NCBI GenBank assembly: GCA_947499545.1
Contig: CANMOZ010000020.1
Location: 1 to 64,000, forward strand
Origin: an uncultured Saccharospirillaceae bacterium
GTDB taxonomy: Bacteria; Pseudomonadota; Gammaproteobacteria; Pseudomonadales; Oceanobacteraceae
Reading direction: 5' to 3'
DNA length: 64,000 bases
The number at the start of each line of letters is the position of its first letter. The stretch's first letter is position 1. Below are positions 8,262 through 17,307 of the stretch, piece after piece. The position numbers and the translations under genes are program-made. The notes beneath the pieces were generated by a model. The model was given only the letters and a program-made list of their open reading frames with translations, was not told the DNA's origin and ran no database searches.

Positions 8262-8582
8262 TCAGTTAAGTTGGTCGTCAAATTGAAGCATCTTCCCTGC
8301 CAAACGTTGATAGTCCACCTTAAACTCACCCTCTGCAATGGCATTGCGAATCCGCTCAATGGTTGCATCATTGACTTCGGGTAACGATTTGATGTCCGCC
8401 TCGATTTGCTGAATGCTGCGGCCTGAAGCGCTCAATTTTACTTGATCGGCAGCAGACGCCCCCTGTGAAGGGTTAACACCATCCCCTTTCGTGGGTTCCG
8501 GGGTTGCTTGTGAGCCCGACGGCCCCGAGTTGGTTTTCTGGGTGCTGTCGTTCAGCCCCTGATTTAATTTATTGATATTCAT
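8262..8582 (-). CDS. flgM: Anti-sigma-28 factor FlgM
   Basis: 106 residues: Met-Asn-Ile start, a disordered Gly/Ser/Pro/Thr middle, then the conserved sigma-28-binding C-terminus (DQVKLSASGRSIQQIE, then IRNAIAEGEFKVDYQRLAGKML). FlgM holds FliA inactive until it is secreted through the finished hook-basal body. RBS GGAGAAAGCGT lies upstream of the ATG. A strong sigma-28 promoter lies 48-74 bases upstream (separate entry), so FlgM is autoregulated through its own target. Confidence 0.93.
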   Translation of the reverse strand: MNINKLNQGLNDSTQKTNSGPSGSQATPEPTKGDGVNPSQGASAADQVKLSASGRSIQQIEADIKSLPEVNDATIERIRNAIAEGEFKVDYQRLAGKMLQFDDQLN

Positions 8583-8629
8583 ACGCTTTCTCCAATGCCA
8601 GAACGCTGTATATACGATCTCATTTAGGG

Positions 8630-8656
8630 GTATCGGCCGAGACTCAAAAGACTTTA
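8630..8656 (-). promoter_or_regulatory. Sigma-28 (FliA) promoter of flgM-flgN-ycgR
   Basis: On the reverse strand: TAAAGTCT, an 11-base spacer, then GCCGATAC. The flagellar sigma-28 consensus is TAAAGTTT-N11-GCCGATAA, so 14 of 16 positions match with exact spacing. It sits just upstream of flgM. Confidence 0.87.
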
Positions 8657-8725
8657 ATGATTCTTTTGACCTAATCCACAGTTTTTTCTGAGTGGGAAAA
8701 TAGCATTGTTAGTGTGCACACACAT

Positions 8726-9649
8726 TTAAAAAGTCACTTCGACCAATCCCGGCGCAATCACTGTCCCCCTAACGACCAATTCAGATTGGCGATTTTTTAC
8801 TGATACTTGCCTCCCCATGCGCCCATCGGATAACGCTTCTCCAGGCATTCGTACCTGTAAAAAGGGTGTGCGAGCCATGATCATAACATCGTCCCCTTTG
8901 ACGATGACTTGAGCCGGTTCTAGCAAATATGGCGTGAGCAGCACACCGGGTGCAAGCGAGCGCTTCGCTACCTGCCCAATCAAACCCTGAGAATCCGTAT
9001 AGTAGCCCCGCCCCAACGCCAATAGGTTTTGTTCTACCCAATCGAGATGAGCTTCAGAAACACGAGCCCCTTTTGGCAGTGAGGTCTTCAAAGCCGCCAC
9101 TTTGCCAAATAAGCTGATTTCAACTGGAATGTTGATACTCCACAGAGGCGATTCACAGCGCAGCATGACCTGAGCCCTTGGCCTTAAATCGGTCGCATTG
9201 ATTTCACTGGATAATGGCATTTCACAGGGCCTAAGTTGCAAGCGCTCTAAACCCTGAGGCTCTATTTTCATTACCTGACCGGACTTTGGTTGTAAGTTCC
9301 AGACATCATGCCTTGAAATAGCCTCGGTCACCTGGGTACGAATATCCTCAATCGGGTGAAACATGGGCTGGGTATCAACTGGAGCAGCATTTTTCGCCGT
9401 AACCGTTGCTTGATCAGGTTTCATATCAGGGCTTTCGGCATACGCATCACCCAGGGAAAAACCAATAACGAGCAGACTCAACAGCCCCCAATAGTTGGTT
9501 AAATTCCTCGCTTGCTTGTTTTTACTAGGTAATTTGTTCGCCCTACTAAATGGACCCAGTAAGCAGTCGCTTAAGACAATCGCGATCCACTCACGGTTAC
9601 TGTGGATTTGGCCTATGCTCATTAGTACGAATGCGTGCTTAGTTACCAT
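8726..9649 (-). CDS. flgA: Flagellar P-ring assembly chaperone FlgA
   Basis: 307 residues. The C-terminal two thirds carry the SAF/FlgA fold with the family-typical segments ALKTSLPKGARVSEAHLDW, SLAPGVLLTPYLLEPAQVIVKGD and the closing VRGTVIAPGLVEV. FlgA helps assemble the FlgI P ring in the periplasm. The ATG at 9649 has a strong GGAGG seven bases upstream. That start places a 45-50 residue segment before the hydrophobic export signal (LLSLLVIGFSLGDAYA, ending near residue 72), which is unusually long. An in-frame ATG at residue 11 shortens it only slightly. Reads away from cheV. Confidence 0.9.
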   Translation of the reverse strand: MVTKHAFVLMSIGQIHSNREWIAIVLSDCLLGPFSRANKLPSKNKQARNLTNYWGLLSLLVIGFSLGDAYAESPDMKPDQATVTAKNAAPVDTQPMFHPIEDIRTQVTEAISRHDVWNLQPKSGQVMKIEPQGLERLQLRPCEMPLSSEINATDLRPRAQVMLRCESPLWSINIPVEISLFGKVAALKTSLPKGARVSEAHLDWVEQNLLALGRGYYTDSQGLIGQVAKRSLAPGVLLTPYLLEPAQVIVKGDDVMIMARTPFLQVRMPGEALSDGRMGRQVSVKNRQSELVVRGTVIAPGLVEVTF

Positions 9650-9770
9650 GAATGGGCCTCCGGGCAGCGCTTTAATGATCTAAAGTGCAAGACCTATGCC
9701 CTAGTAGACTAAGCCAGCAAGGGATTTTTTACCACGACAGCCTGCGGTAACAAAGGGAGCTAGTGGTTTT

Positions 9771-10733
9771 ATGGGTGGTGTTTTAGACACAGTCGACCAA
9801 CGAACCAATATGGTCGGTGCTAACAGGCTGGAGTTGTTGCTGTTCCGATTAAACGGGGAGCAAGTATACGGCATCAATGTGTTTAAAGTGAAAGAAGTCC
9901 TTCAGTGTCCACAACTGACCATACTCCCTAAAAGCAACCCTGTTGTTCGTGGCGTCGCGCATATCCGATCAGGCACTATCCCCATCATGGATTTAGGGCT
10001 CGCAACGGGCAGCGCTCAAATAGAAGACCCCCAAAACTGTTTTGTCATCATCACCGAATACAACATCGCCACTCAGGGGTTCTTAGTTCGTGGCGTTGAG
10101 CGAATCATAAATATGAATTGGGAAGCCATGCACCCTCCTCCAAAGGGAACAGGGCGTGATCATTATCTTACCGCTGTGACCGAAGTTGATGGACGCTTAG
10201 TCGAAATTATCGACGTCGAAAAAATCTTAGCGGAAGTCGCACCTCGCATTGAAGAATTCAGTGAAGAAGTAGAAACCGTCGTTAACACGGTCCAAGAAAA
10301 AGCAAGAGCGCACAAAATCATCATTGCTGACGACTCAAAAATCGCGCGTAAACAGGTTCAAAAATGTTTGGAATCGCTTGGGTTTGAAGTCGTTGCTTTA
10401 CACGATGGAAGACAAGCACTGGATCATTTGAAAGGACTGGCAGACGAAGGTAAATCCATTAAAGAAGAATTCTTAATGATGATATCGGATATTGAGATGC
10501 CGGAAATGGATGGCTACACCTTAACCACAGAAATCCGAAATGATCCGAGGCTGTCCTCACTGTACATCGTGCTCCATACTTCATTAAGCGGTGTATTTAA
10601 CAAAGCAATGGTTGAGAAAGTGGGCGCAAACGATTTTATTGCGAAATTCCAACCCGATTTACTTGCATCGAAGGTTATTGAACGACTCGATCCAGAATCA
10701 GCAAGGGCTTTACTCGAAAAAATGGGTGAGTAG
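9771..10733 (+). CDS. cheV: Chemotaxis coupling protein CheV (CheW + receiver)
   Basis: 320 residues. CheW-like domain at about residues 15-165 (LLLFRLNGEQVYGINVFKV, then GVAHIRSGTIPIMDL). Receiver domain at about 185-310 with the acidic IADDS pair, the phospho-acceptor Asp in MMISDIEMPEMDG, and Thr/Lys further on (HTSLSG, IAKF). CheV couples chemoreceptors to CheA and tunes adaptation by phosphorylation. Divergent from flgA and followed 36 bp downstream by cheR, the flgA/cheV-cheR arrangement of pseudomonads and relatives. Confidence 0.94.
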   Translation: MGGVLDTVDQRTNMVGANRLELLLFRLNGEQVYGINVFKVKEVLQCPQLTILPKSNPVVRGVAHIRSGTIPIMDLGLATGSAQIEDPQNCFVIITEYNIATQGFLVRGVERIINMNWEAMHPPPKGTGRDHYLTAVTEVDGRLVEIIDVEKILAEVAPRIEEFSEEVETVVNTVQEKARAHKIIIADDSKIARKQVQKCLESLGFEVVALHDGRQALDHLKGLADEGKSIKEEFLMMISDIEMPEMDGYTLTTEIRNDPRLSSLYIVLHTSLSGVFNKAMVEKVGANDFIAKFQPDLLASKVIERLDPESARALLEKMGE

Positions 10734-10769
10734 TTTCTTCTCCCCTAAGCATAGGAGTGTTGTGGGTCT

Positions 10770-11591
10770 ATGGCAGTACCACAATTAAAGGAAGGCGAAT
10801 TCAACGCTTTCCGTGATTATCTTCAAAGCGTATGCGGCATTTTATTGGGCGAGAATAAGGAATATTTAGTCGTCAGCCGATTGCGCTCCGTCATGACGGA
10901 AAAAAAATTAGACGGCATGTCTGCCCTTTTAAGCGAGATGAAACGCGATAATCGCTTACGAGAAACCGTCGTCGATGCTATGACCACGAACGAGACTCTT
11001 TGGTTTCGTGATAATCATCCGTTTCGAATACTGCGCGAACGTTTATTGCCGGAGTTTGCTGAGAAGCGTAAGCCGCTTAATATTTGGTGTGCGGCCAGTT
11101 CAACTGGGCAAGAACCCTATTCAATCAGCATTGAAATTGAAGAGTTTAAACGTAAAAAACCCGGCGGCCTAACCGGAGAAAAGATTGTCGCAACGGACAT
11201 TTCTCCAACGGCCCTTGAGATTGCTAAAAAAGGGCAATATGAAAAAATTCACCTTAGCCGTGGAATGCCCCAAGAATTTTTAACACGTTATTTTGAAGAA
11301 GTCGAACCTGGTCGATGGAAGGCGAAAAAAGACATCACTGGCAAAGTCGATTTTAGAACACTGAATCTCCTCAATAGCTTTGCTTCTTTAGGAAAGTTTG
11401 ACGTTGTGTATTGCAGGAATGTCTTAATTTATTTTTCAACCGAATTAAAAACCGATATTTTAACGCGTATACACGGCACTCTGAAGCCCGGCGGATACCT
11501 CTTCCTTGGGGCATCCGAATCCTTAAATGGTCTCAATGATCATTATGAAATGGTGCAATGCAATCCTGGCTTAATTTATCAAGCCAAGTAA
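10770..11591 (+). CDS. cheR: Chemoreceptor glutamate methyltransferase CheR
   Basis: 273 residues. N-terminal all-helical CheR_N domain, then an SAM-dependent methyltransferase domain with IWCAASSTGQEPYSI (SAM-binding motif) and the conserved CRNVLIYF motif near residue 215. It methylates glutamates on methyl-accepting chemotaxis proteins during adaptation. TAGGAG upstream of the ATG serves as RBS. In pseudomonads flgB and the rod/hook genes follow. Here the flagellar block stops and an unrelated gene converges. Confidence 0.95.
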   Translation: MAVPQLKEGEFNAFRDYLQSVCGILLGENKEYLVVSRLRSVMTEKKLDGMSALLSEMKRDNRLRETVVDAMTTNETLWFRDNHPFRILRERLLPEFAEKRKPLNIWCAASSTGQEPYSISIEIEEFKRKKPGGLTGEKIVATDISPTALEIAKKGQYEKIHLSRGMPQEFLTRYFEEVEPGRWKAKKDITGKVDFRTLNLLNSFASLGKFDVVYCRNVLIYFSTELKTDILTRIHGTLKPGGYLFLGASESLNGLNDHYEMVQCNPGLIYQAK

Positions 11592-11622
11592 GCAACGCCC
11601 GTTTAAGTGGACGTTAATGGGA

Positions 11623-13341
11623 TTATTTAGCACCCACCAGACTGGGAATATCTGCTTGATTTTGCAGTCGAATCCAGGTTTTGGGACCCACGATACCGTC
11701 AGCCTTTAACCCAACTTCTTCTTGAAATTGCTTCACTTGACTTTCCAAAATCCAATCGTAGTGTGGACTCTGATTCGTTTGCTGAGCGTTTGATTGAGTG
11801 GGGCGAATGACAACCCATCCAGTCTCTTCGGGTTGAATACGATTGGCCGTATAATGATCATCCAAACGCTGCCTTAATTCAGGCACCCACTGAGCCTTAT
11901 CCCCCTTTGCAATGGGCGCTAAGTATTCTGTTGGGGGGCGCCAAATGATTAATGCACGTTTCTGGTAGTCTGCCGATAACTCTTGAACCCGTTTGGTCAT
12001 CGGCTGGCCCTGGGCATTCGACAACGTAACCAAGGAATCGTCTCTGCTTTCCAACAACCAAACGGACGTTTTTCCTTGCTCGACTAAGGTCACCAAGGCG
12101 GGTCGATTCAATGCCAGCAAGTCGTCCAGGCTTTCCTGTACTACGAGACAACGTAATCCTTGCTCAATCAGGCGATCACATCGAGCAGCTTCGCCCGATA
12201 TTCCCCACAACACGGCCAGTCGTTGTACATGATCATCCAAGCGATCTGAATCAATAAGATTGCTTGAATGGTTATTCTCAAGTGTATTGGACAATTCGTC
12301 CATAGACGTCTGCTCATCAGCAGGCTCTTTTGGATTGGCGTTATCTATTGGCCCCTGGGCAACGGTGGTGGGCACCTTATCCCGCGTGATTTGTCGCTCG
12401 ATGAGAATCAACGCACTCACGATGAGCCCCAACGTCAATACAGAACCTGAGAGGATCACTGGCCACTTAGAGGCTGATTGTCCAATCACAAACGGAAGCT
12501 CGCCAGTACCCGCACCAGAGGTGTTCGCTTTACCAACAACACGCACTTTGTGCGCCGCACGCACTTCTTTAGCGCCCACATGTGGCAATGCTCGCTCGTA
12601 AGAAAACAATAAGGCTTGGTCACAAAGAAGGTTGATGATTCTCGGAGTGCCCAGGCTTAGTCGATACAGTTGGCGGATAGCCCCACGAGTAAAAATACAG
12701 GGATCGCCGCCGGCGGCAACCACTCGGAATTTCACATAATCAAATACATCTTTTTGAGACAACGCTCCCAAGTGATACCGAGCCGTCACTCTTTGATTAA
12801 GCTGCCTTAGTCGAGCGCTTGTGAGTAACGTGAGCAATTCAGGCTGCCCCACCAAGACAATCTGCAACATTTTTTCAGTGTCGGTTTCAACATTGGTGAG
12901 CAACCTCAACATTTCCAGCACTTCGTAACTCAGATTTTGAGCTTCATCAATCACCACCACCATATGCTGATTAACTTGATGGGCTTGCTTGAGTTTTTCT
13001 TCAAAGGCTCTGAGTTGACGATGACGACTTTCTGCAACCGGCAGTTCGAACCCAAAAGCATCCGCAATCGCTTCTAACATGGCATCCGAATCAAGTTGCG
13101 GATTAGGAATCAGGGCAATCTGAAATCGTTCATCTAATTCCATTAGGAGTTTTCGACACAGGGTTGTTTTGCCTGTACCCACTTCTCCAGTCAGTAAAAT
13201 AAAACCGCCCGATTGCTGCAAACCCAGTTTCATTTGGGTCAAGGCTTCACGATGCCCTTGGCTCATAAACAAACAATGAGGATTCGGGGAAATCGAAAAA
13301 GGAGCCTTCTCGAAATGAAAATATTCTTGGTATAGGTTCAC
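11623..13341 (-). CDS. ExeA/GspA-like AAA ATPase with peptidoglycan-binding domain
   Basis: I chose the GTG at 13341, which gives the family-typical start MNLYQEYFHFEKAPFSI; a TTG at 13383 adds 14 atypical residues. Layout: AAA_22-type ATPase at ~30-270 with Walker A GEVGTGKTT (~52-60) and Walker B VVVIDEAQNL, one transmembrane helix near 300-320, a low-complexity linker, and a C-terminal peptidoglycan_binding_1 domain (LKADGIVGPKTW). ExeA/GspA proteins help place type II secretin rings through the cell wall, and MshM-type relatives serve pili. No partner exeB or secretin gene is next to it. It follows the large lipoprotein gene on the same strand. Confidence 0.82.
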   Translation of the reverse strand: MNLYQEYFHFEKAPFSISPNPHCLFMSQGHREALTQMKLGLQQSGGFILLTGEVGTGKTTLCRKLLMELDERFQIALIPNPQLDSDAMLEAIADAFGFELPVAESRHRQLRAFEEKLKQAHQVNQHMVVVIDEAQNLSYEVLEMLRLLTNVETDTEKMLQIVLVGQPELLTLLTSARLRQLNQRVTARYHLGALSQKDVFDYVKFRVVAAGGDPCIFTRGAIRQLYRLSLGTPRIINLLCDQALLFSYERALPHVGAKEVRAAHKVRVVGKANTSGAGTGELPFVIGQSASKWPVILSGSVLTLGLIVSALILIERQITRDKVPTTVAQGPIDNANPKEPADEQTSMDELSNTLENNHSSNLIDSDRLDDHVQRLAVLWGISGEAARCDRLIEQGLRCLVVQESLDDLLALNRPALVTLVEQGKTSVWLLESRDDSLVTLSNAQGQPMTKRVQELSADYQKRALIIWRPPTEYLAPIAKGDKAQWVPELRQRLDDHYTANRIQPEETGWVVIRPTQSNAQQTNQSPHYDWILESQVKQFQEEVGLKADGIVGPKTWIRLQNQADIPSLVGAK

Positions 13342-13419
13342 AGTTAAACTCTTCAACCCTTGTTGAACGATTCGCCTGGTCAATCAACAACGTATGACCA
13401 GGTCGATTTACAAAGCGCC

Positions 13420-16110
13420 TTATTGTGACATAGCCCCGGTGGGGAAAACAGCACCCAAAGCCCAGGAACGGTCAATAAAGATCACGCCTTTCATTCGGCT
13501 GCGGCTTCCTTCATGAGAGCCTTCCACTGATGTTTCATGGTCAATGTAGCGCCCAATCAACTTGCCTTGTTTCAGCAAAAATGTGCCCTTGTTATCTGGG
13601 CGAACGACCCACTGCAAAGCTTCCTGGTCTGATTTGATAAAACGCTCTGAGCGCTCCACACCGTTATCCCAACGTCGATGCCAGTGATAGTTTTGGTCAG
13701 AACCAAAAGGCGTTGGCAAATACAGTTGGCTGTCAAGTTGACCGCTGCCAGAGGCTAAGGTTTCCACTCGGTAACCGGGTATTGGTGCTTGCAGATGCCA
13801 CAATACGCCCCAGGCCCACGGATCCATTTCAAATTTACTCTGTAAATACCATTTTGAAAGCCCCAAGCTGTCGGAATGAAGCTTCTTTGCAGAATAAGAT
13901 CGACTGCTTTCTGAAAAAATAGGGCGTTCCCCCTGCAATAGATAAACACCTTGGCCCGGAATATAAACCTGTGACAGACAACCTTGGTCATACAATGCAT
14001 TGAGCGCATGGATAAGCGTTATGTTGCCAGTATCGGTTATTGCTACTGGTTGATCCTCACAGCGCAACTCACCGACAGGGATCGGTGCAGAACAAATCCA
14101 TTTGGGTCGCATGGAACAACTTTGATAATCCCCCGATTCATATAGGAAAAACCAGTCGGCTCCCGAAGGATCTGACAATCGAGCAGCGCTTGTTAATGAG
14201 GAGTCCTCTAACAAAGGTTGTAAATCCGTAGGGATTGATAAATCGGCTTTGTTGAAAAACTGGTATTGAACTAAATCTCGCCAGGTATCAGGCGCCGGTT
14301 GCAATGGATTAGGTTGTAAAAATCCTAAAGGACTTAACCCTGACCAATGAATACCCAATGCTGGAAAAGCATATTGTGGTTTAAAAGTACTCGATCTTTG
14401 CGCAATGGCACTGATGTTAACCGTCCAGGATAACGTTTCAGGAAAAAGCTTCATCGCCGCCTGAATATCATCAAAGTTGTAGGCACTGGCACCTTCTTTG
14501 GTGACCACACGCTGCAGCCCATACTGCATACTGCCTTCTAAAAGGCGTTTATTTTCGCCATTCATCAGCGCAAACGTCGGCAGTGAAAGTGCAAAGTACT
14601 GAACCGTATTCCTTGTTGAAGATGCGCTTTCTTCCCCGCCGACGATAACAGCATCACCAAAGTGTTTATCTTCAACCGGTTCAACTCCAGGCTCTACCTC
14701 CACTCCCGTTTGATCCAAGGGGACTTCTTCAGAAAACCAAGACAAGATTGGCGATTGAAAGGTCAAGGGTGCCGTCAATCGAATTCGGAATTGGTTGGGG
14801 TCGTCGGTAAGTGCATCATATGCTCCTTGAATGTCAATACGATTCCCTTCTGCTTCCCAAACCCAATGAAACCGCTGGGTATCGCGCGAAAACGCTTCCC
14901 AACGACTAGACGCAGGAAGAGATTGAGGCTCGTCGTGAATACGCTGCAATAATGCTTGCGCCCATTGAACCAAGGCTTTATTCCAAAGCCGCTGAAGAGG
15001 AATACTGCTTTCTTGTAAGCGCTTCAATTGTTCAATGTGATTGGAAACAGGGGCAATCAAAGCCTGTGGCCTGAGAAACGTAAAATCACCCTCTCGCCAT
15101 TTTTTATCCCAATCCATTGAGCGCTGTAATAAATCCATGCTTGCCTGTTTACAATGACCTTGTTGACAAATTCCCTGCCCCCCTTCTGTCGAGACTTGAA
15201 CATCTGAAATCGCATTCGTCATTTGACTGAGTCGTGGAAGGCTTTGTTTAAATGCTTTTGCCGTCGACGTATCACCCAACAATGTTGCTTGTTGATAGGC
15301 TTCGTTCAGCAAGGCGCTTAAGGATACATGGGTATTTTCTTCAGAACGAATGGGTAACTGCCCAAAAAAATAGGCTGTGCCAGCTGAATCTTGAGCGACA
15401 CGCTGCAAGCTCTGTTGCCACTGAGTCTTCCAAAAAGCTTCAATATTGGCCTCCCTTTGTGCAGCAAAATGCAACCAACTCGCATTTAATGCTTTTCGAA
15501 GACCGGCATCGTTCCATAACGTCTTAGGCTCGCCATCCTTGCCTAAAATAAGTTGGTTCAAATGCTCTTTCGCTTGTTCAACCCGGCCTTGCGTTAACAG
15601 GCTTTCCACAACACACGAAGCCAAGGATTCAGGCACTATTTCGGTAGAGGCAATACAATCGGGGATAACATCATGTTGCGCCAACCACAGAGCCCAGTCG
15701 GTTTGAAAATCAATTGGGTAATTCATTTCTGACGATGTAGGCGCTTCAGATGAATTTGAAACCACAGCATGAAGCTTCAAATGATTCAAGGGTTCAGAAA
15801 ACCCTTCTGCTCGCAATACATAAACCTGTGTTTCGGGATTAGAAATAGGGGGCAGTTGGTAATGCCCATCTTGAGAAATCGATGCCTCGTGTAGTGATTG
15901 TTCCCAGTTTATTTGTCCATAAGCATCAACCGCATATAAACGCACAACGCCTTGGGCTACACGTCCATCAAGCACAGTACCATCAAAGTGCTTTTGCACA
16001 TTAGGCAGTGATGGCGGTTGCGACACCTCCGACATGCATCCAAACTGCGCCACAAATAAGCCAAACAAAATAAACCTACGAGCGCATACCAATCCTTGGC
16101 GTAATTGCAT
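13420..16110 (-). CDS. Very large lipoprotein of unknown function (896 residues)
   Basis: Start chosen at the ATG 16110, with GGAG nine bases upstream. The N-terminal signal ends in QFGC with Cys25 as predicted lipidation site; the following Met does not predict inner-membrane retention by the Asp+2 rule. Residues ~40-115 look like a beta-sandwich (FDGTVLDGRVAQGVVRLYAVD). A helical middle region and a long Trp/Tyr-rich C-terminal half follow. I recognise no catalytic motif. It precedes the ExeA-like ATPase on the same strand with a gap of about 80 bp, so the two may be co-transcribed. A joint envelope role is inferred, not shown. Confidence 0.75.
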   Translation of the reverse strand: MQLRQGLVCARRFILFGLFVAQFGCMSEVSQPPSLPNVQKHFDGTVLDGRVAQGVVRLYAVDAYGQINWEQSLHEASISQDGHYQLPPISNPETQVYVLRAEGFSEPLNHLKLHAVVSNSSEAPTSSEMNYPIDFQTDWALWLAQHDVIPDCIASTEIVPESLASCVVESLLTQGRVEQAKEHLNQLILGKDGEPKTLWNDAGLRKALNASWLHFAAQREANIEAFWKTQWQQSLQRVAQDSAGTAYFFGQLPIRSEENTHVSLSALLNEAYQQATLLGDTSTAKAFKQSLPRLSQMTNAISDVQVSTEGGQGICQQGHCKQASMDLLQRSMDWDKKWREGDFTFLRPQALIAPVSNHIEQLKRLQESSIPLQRLWNKALVQWAQALLQRIHDEPQSLPASSRWEAFSRDTQRFHWVWEAEGNRIDIQGAYDALTDDPNQFRIRLTAPLTFQSPILSWFSEEVPLDQTGVEVEPGVEPVEDKHFGDAVIVGGEESASSTRNTVQYFALSLPTFALMNGENKRLLEGSMQYGLQRVVTKEGASAYNFDDIQAAMKLFPETLSWTVNISAIAQRSSTFKPQYAFPALGIHWSGLSPLGFLQPNPLQPAPDTWRDLVQYQFFNKADLSIPTDLQPLLEDSSLTSAARLSDPSGADWFFLYESGDYQSCSMRPKWICSAPIPVGELRCEDQPVAITDTGNITLIHALNALYDQGCLSQVYIPGQGVYLLQGERPIFSESSRSYSAKKLHSDSLGLSKWYLQSKFEMDPWAWGVLWHLQAPIPGYRVETLASGSGQLDSQLYLPTPFGSDQNYHWHRRWDNGVERSERFIKSDQEALQWVVRPDNKGTFLLKQGKLIGRYIDHETSVEGSHEGSRSRMKGVIFIDRSWALGAVFPTGAMSQ

Positions 16111-16172
16111 CAATGGGTACTCCTTACCCTTATTTTACTTTTAAGTGTTATCAAGTGTTTAGTTGGAAGAAA

Positions 16173-17120
16173 CTATTCCATAGACCCTGAGGCAACATCA
16201 ATAACTAGCTGTCTCAACCAACGATGCGCAGGGTTATGTTGCAGCAAAGGGCTCCAAGCCATGGTCAACTCAAAGGGTGGAATATCAAAACTCGGTGATA
16301 ACAATACTAAATGCGCTTGATCGGCCTGCATTTTCGCAATGCGCGTAGGTAAGGTAACCAATAAATCTGGGTTTTCTTCTAACAAGGCTGAGACCTGATA
16401 GTGGCGAGTAAACATGCAAATGCGTCTTTTATGCCCCAGCTCTGCCAAGTATTCATCGACCCAGCCTACCTGTACACTTTTATCCTTTTCAGGATGCACT
16501 CCAACACCAACGCCCATTCCTGTTTTTGATACCCACACGTGCTCTGCGTTTAAATAGGCTTGTAGGCTCAATTCCTGTGCGCCAGGGTGCGATTCATGGC
16601 ACAACACGCTGAACCCGTCTTTCCAAACCAGGCGTTTGTGAAAGCTCTGAGGCAAACTGTCAAATCGATTGATTGCCAAATCGACTTTACCCTGTTCGAC
16701 GTCTACATACGTCACATCGCTGGGGGTCATAAAATCTAACACGACTTGTGGCGCTTGGGCTCGAACACGTGCAACCAGCTTGGGCACCAAGGTCACCCCT
16801 GCATAATCGCTGACCATGATACGAAACATACGGTCCGATAACTGGGCGTTAAATTGTTCAACCGGTTCCACGACTTGCTCAATATTGGATAAGATTTGTC
16901 GCACGAGTGGCTGAACCGATAGAGCTCTCTCAGTCGCCGTCATTCCCTCACTGGTTCTCACCATTAATGGGTCATTGAATAAATCTCGAAGACGCTTTAG
17001 TCCATTACTCATGGCCGGTTGTGTAATGCCCAACTGATTGGCCGCACGCGTCACAGACCCTTCTCTAAGCAGCACATCAAGGTAAACCAACAAGTTTAAA
17101 TCCACGCGCTCAAGATTCAT
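16173..17120 (-). CDS. LysR-family transcriptional regulator
   Basis: 315 residues. N-terminal winged helix-turn-helix with LLREGSVTRAANQLGITQPAMSNGLKRLR, then the periplasmic-binding-like effector domain. The start MNLERVDLNLLVYLDVLL is NodD/LeuO-subfamily-like. It is divergent from isocitrate lyase with a 187-bp gap, a typical arrangement for a LysR protein controlling the neighbouring gene. Control of aceA and the nature of the co-inducer are inferred. The gap has a tandem ATAAATT repeat at about 17146-17161. Confidence 0.88.
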   Translation of the reverse strand: MNLERVDLNLLVYLDVLLREGSVTRAANQLGITQPAMSNGLKRLRDLFNDPLMVRTSEGMTATERALSVQPLVRQILSNIEQVVEPVEQFNAQLSDRMFRIMVSDYAGVTLVPKLVARVRAQAPQVVLDFMTPSDVTYVDVEQGKVDLAINRFDSLPQSFHKRLVWKDGFSVLCHESHPGAQELSLQAYLNAEHVWVSKTGMGVGVGVHPEKDKSVQVGWVDEYLAELGHKRRICMFTRHYQVSALLEENPDLLVTLPTRIAKMQADQAHLVLLSPSFDIPPFELTMAWSPLLQHNPAHRWLRQLVIDVASGSME

Positions 17121-17307
17121 GAAATAAATACCTACAATAGAACCTATAAATTCGATAAATTATCACAGCCTACATAATATGCAATGGCGCGCTGTCAACG
17201 CTGCGGTTCATTCAACCCATCACATGGAAACGAGTGATCCTAACCAAGGAATATTTTTAGCCGCTCTCGTTCGATACCTGAAGGCTAAATTCAGCAGAGG
17301 AAACGCC

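Noticed and set aside
9720-9760. TGGTA...TTGCT upstream of flgA considered as a sigma-54 promoter
   Set aside because: The distance between GG and GC is 13 bases instead of the required 10.
13713-15706. Several rightward open frames over the large lipoprotein gene
   Set aside because: All lie antisense to one long coherent frame; none has a credible start or family similarity.
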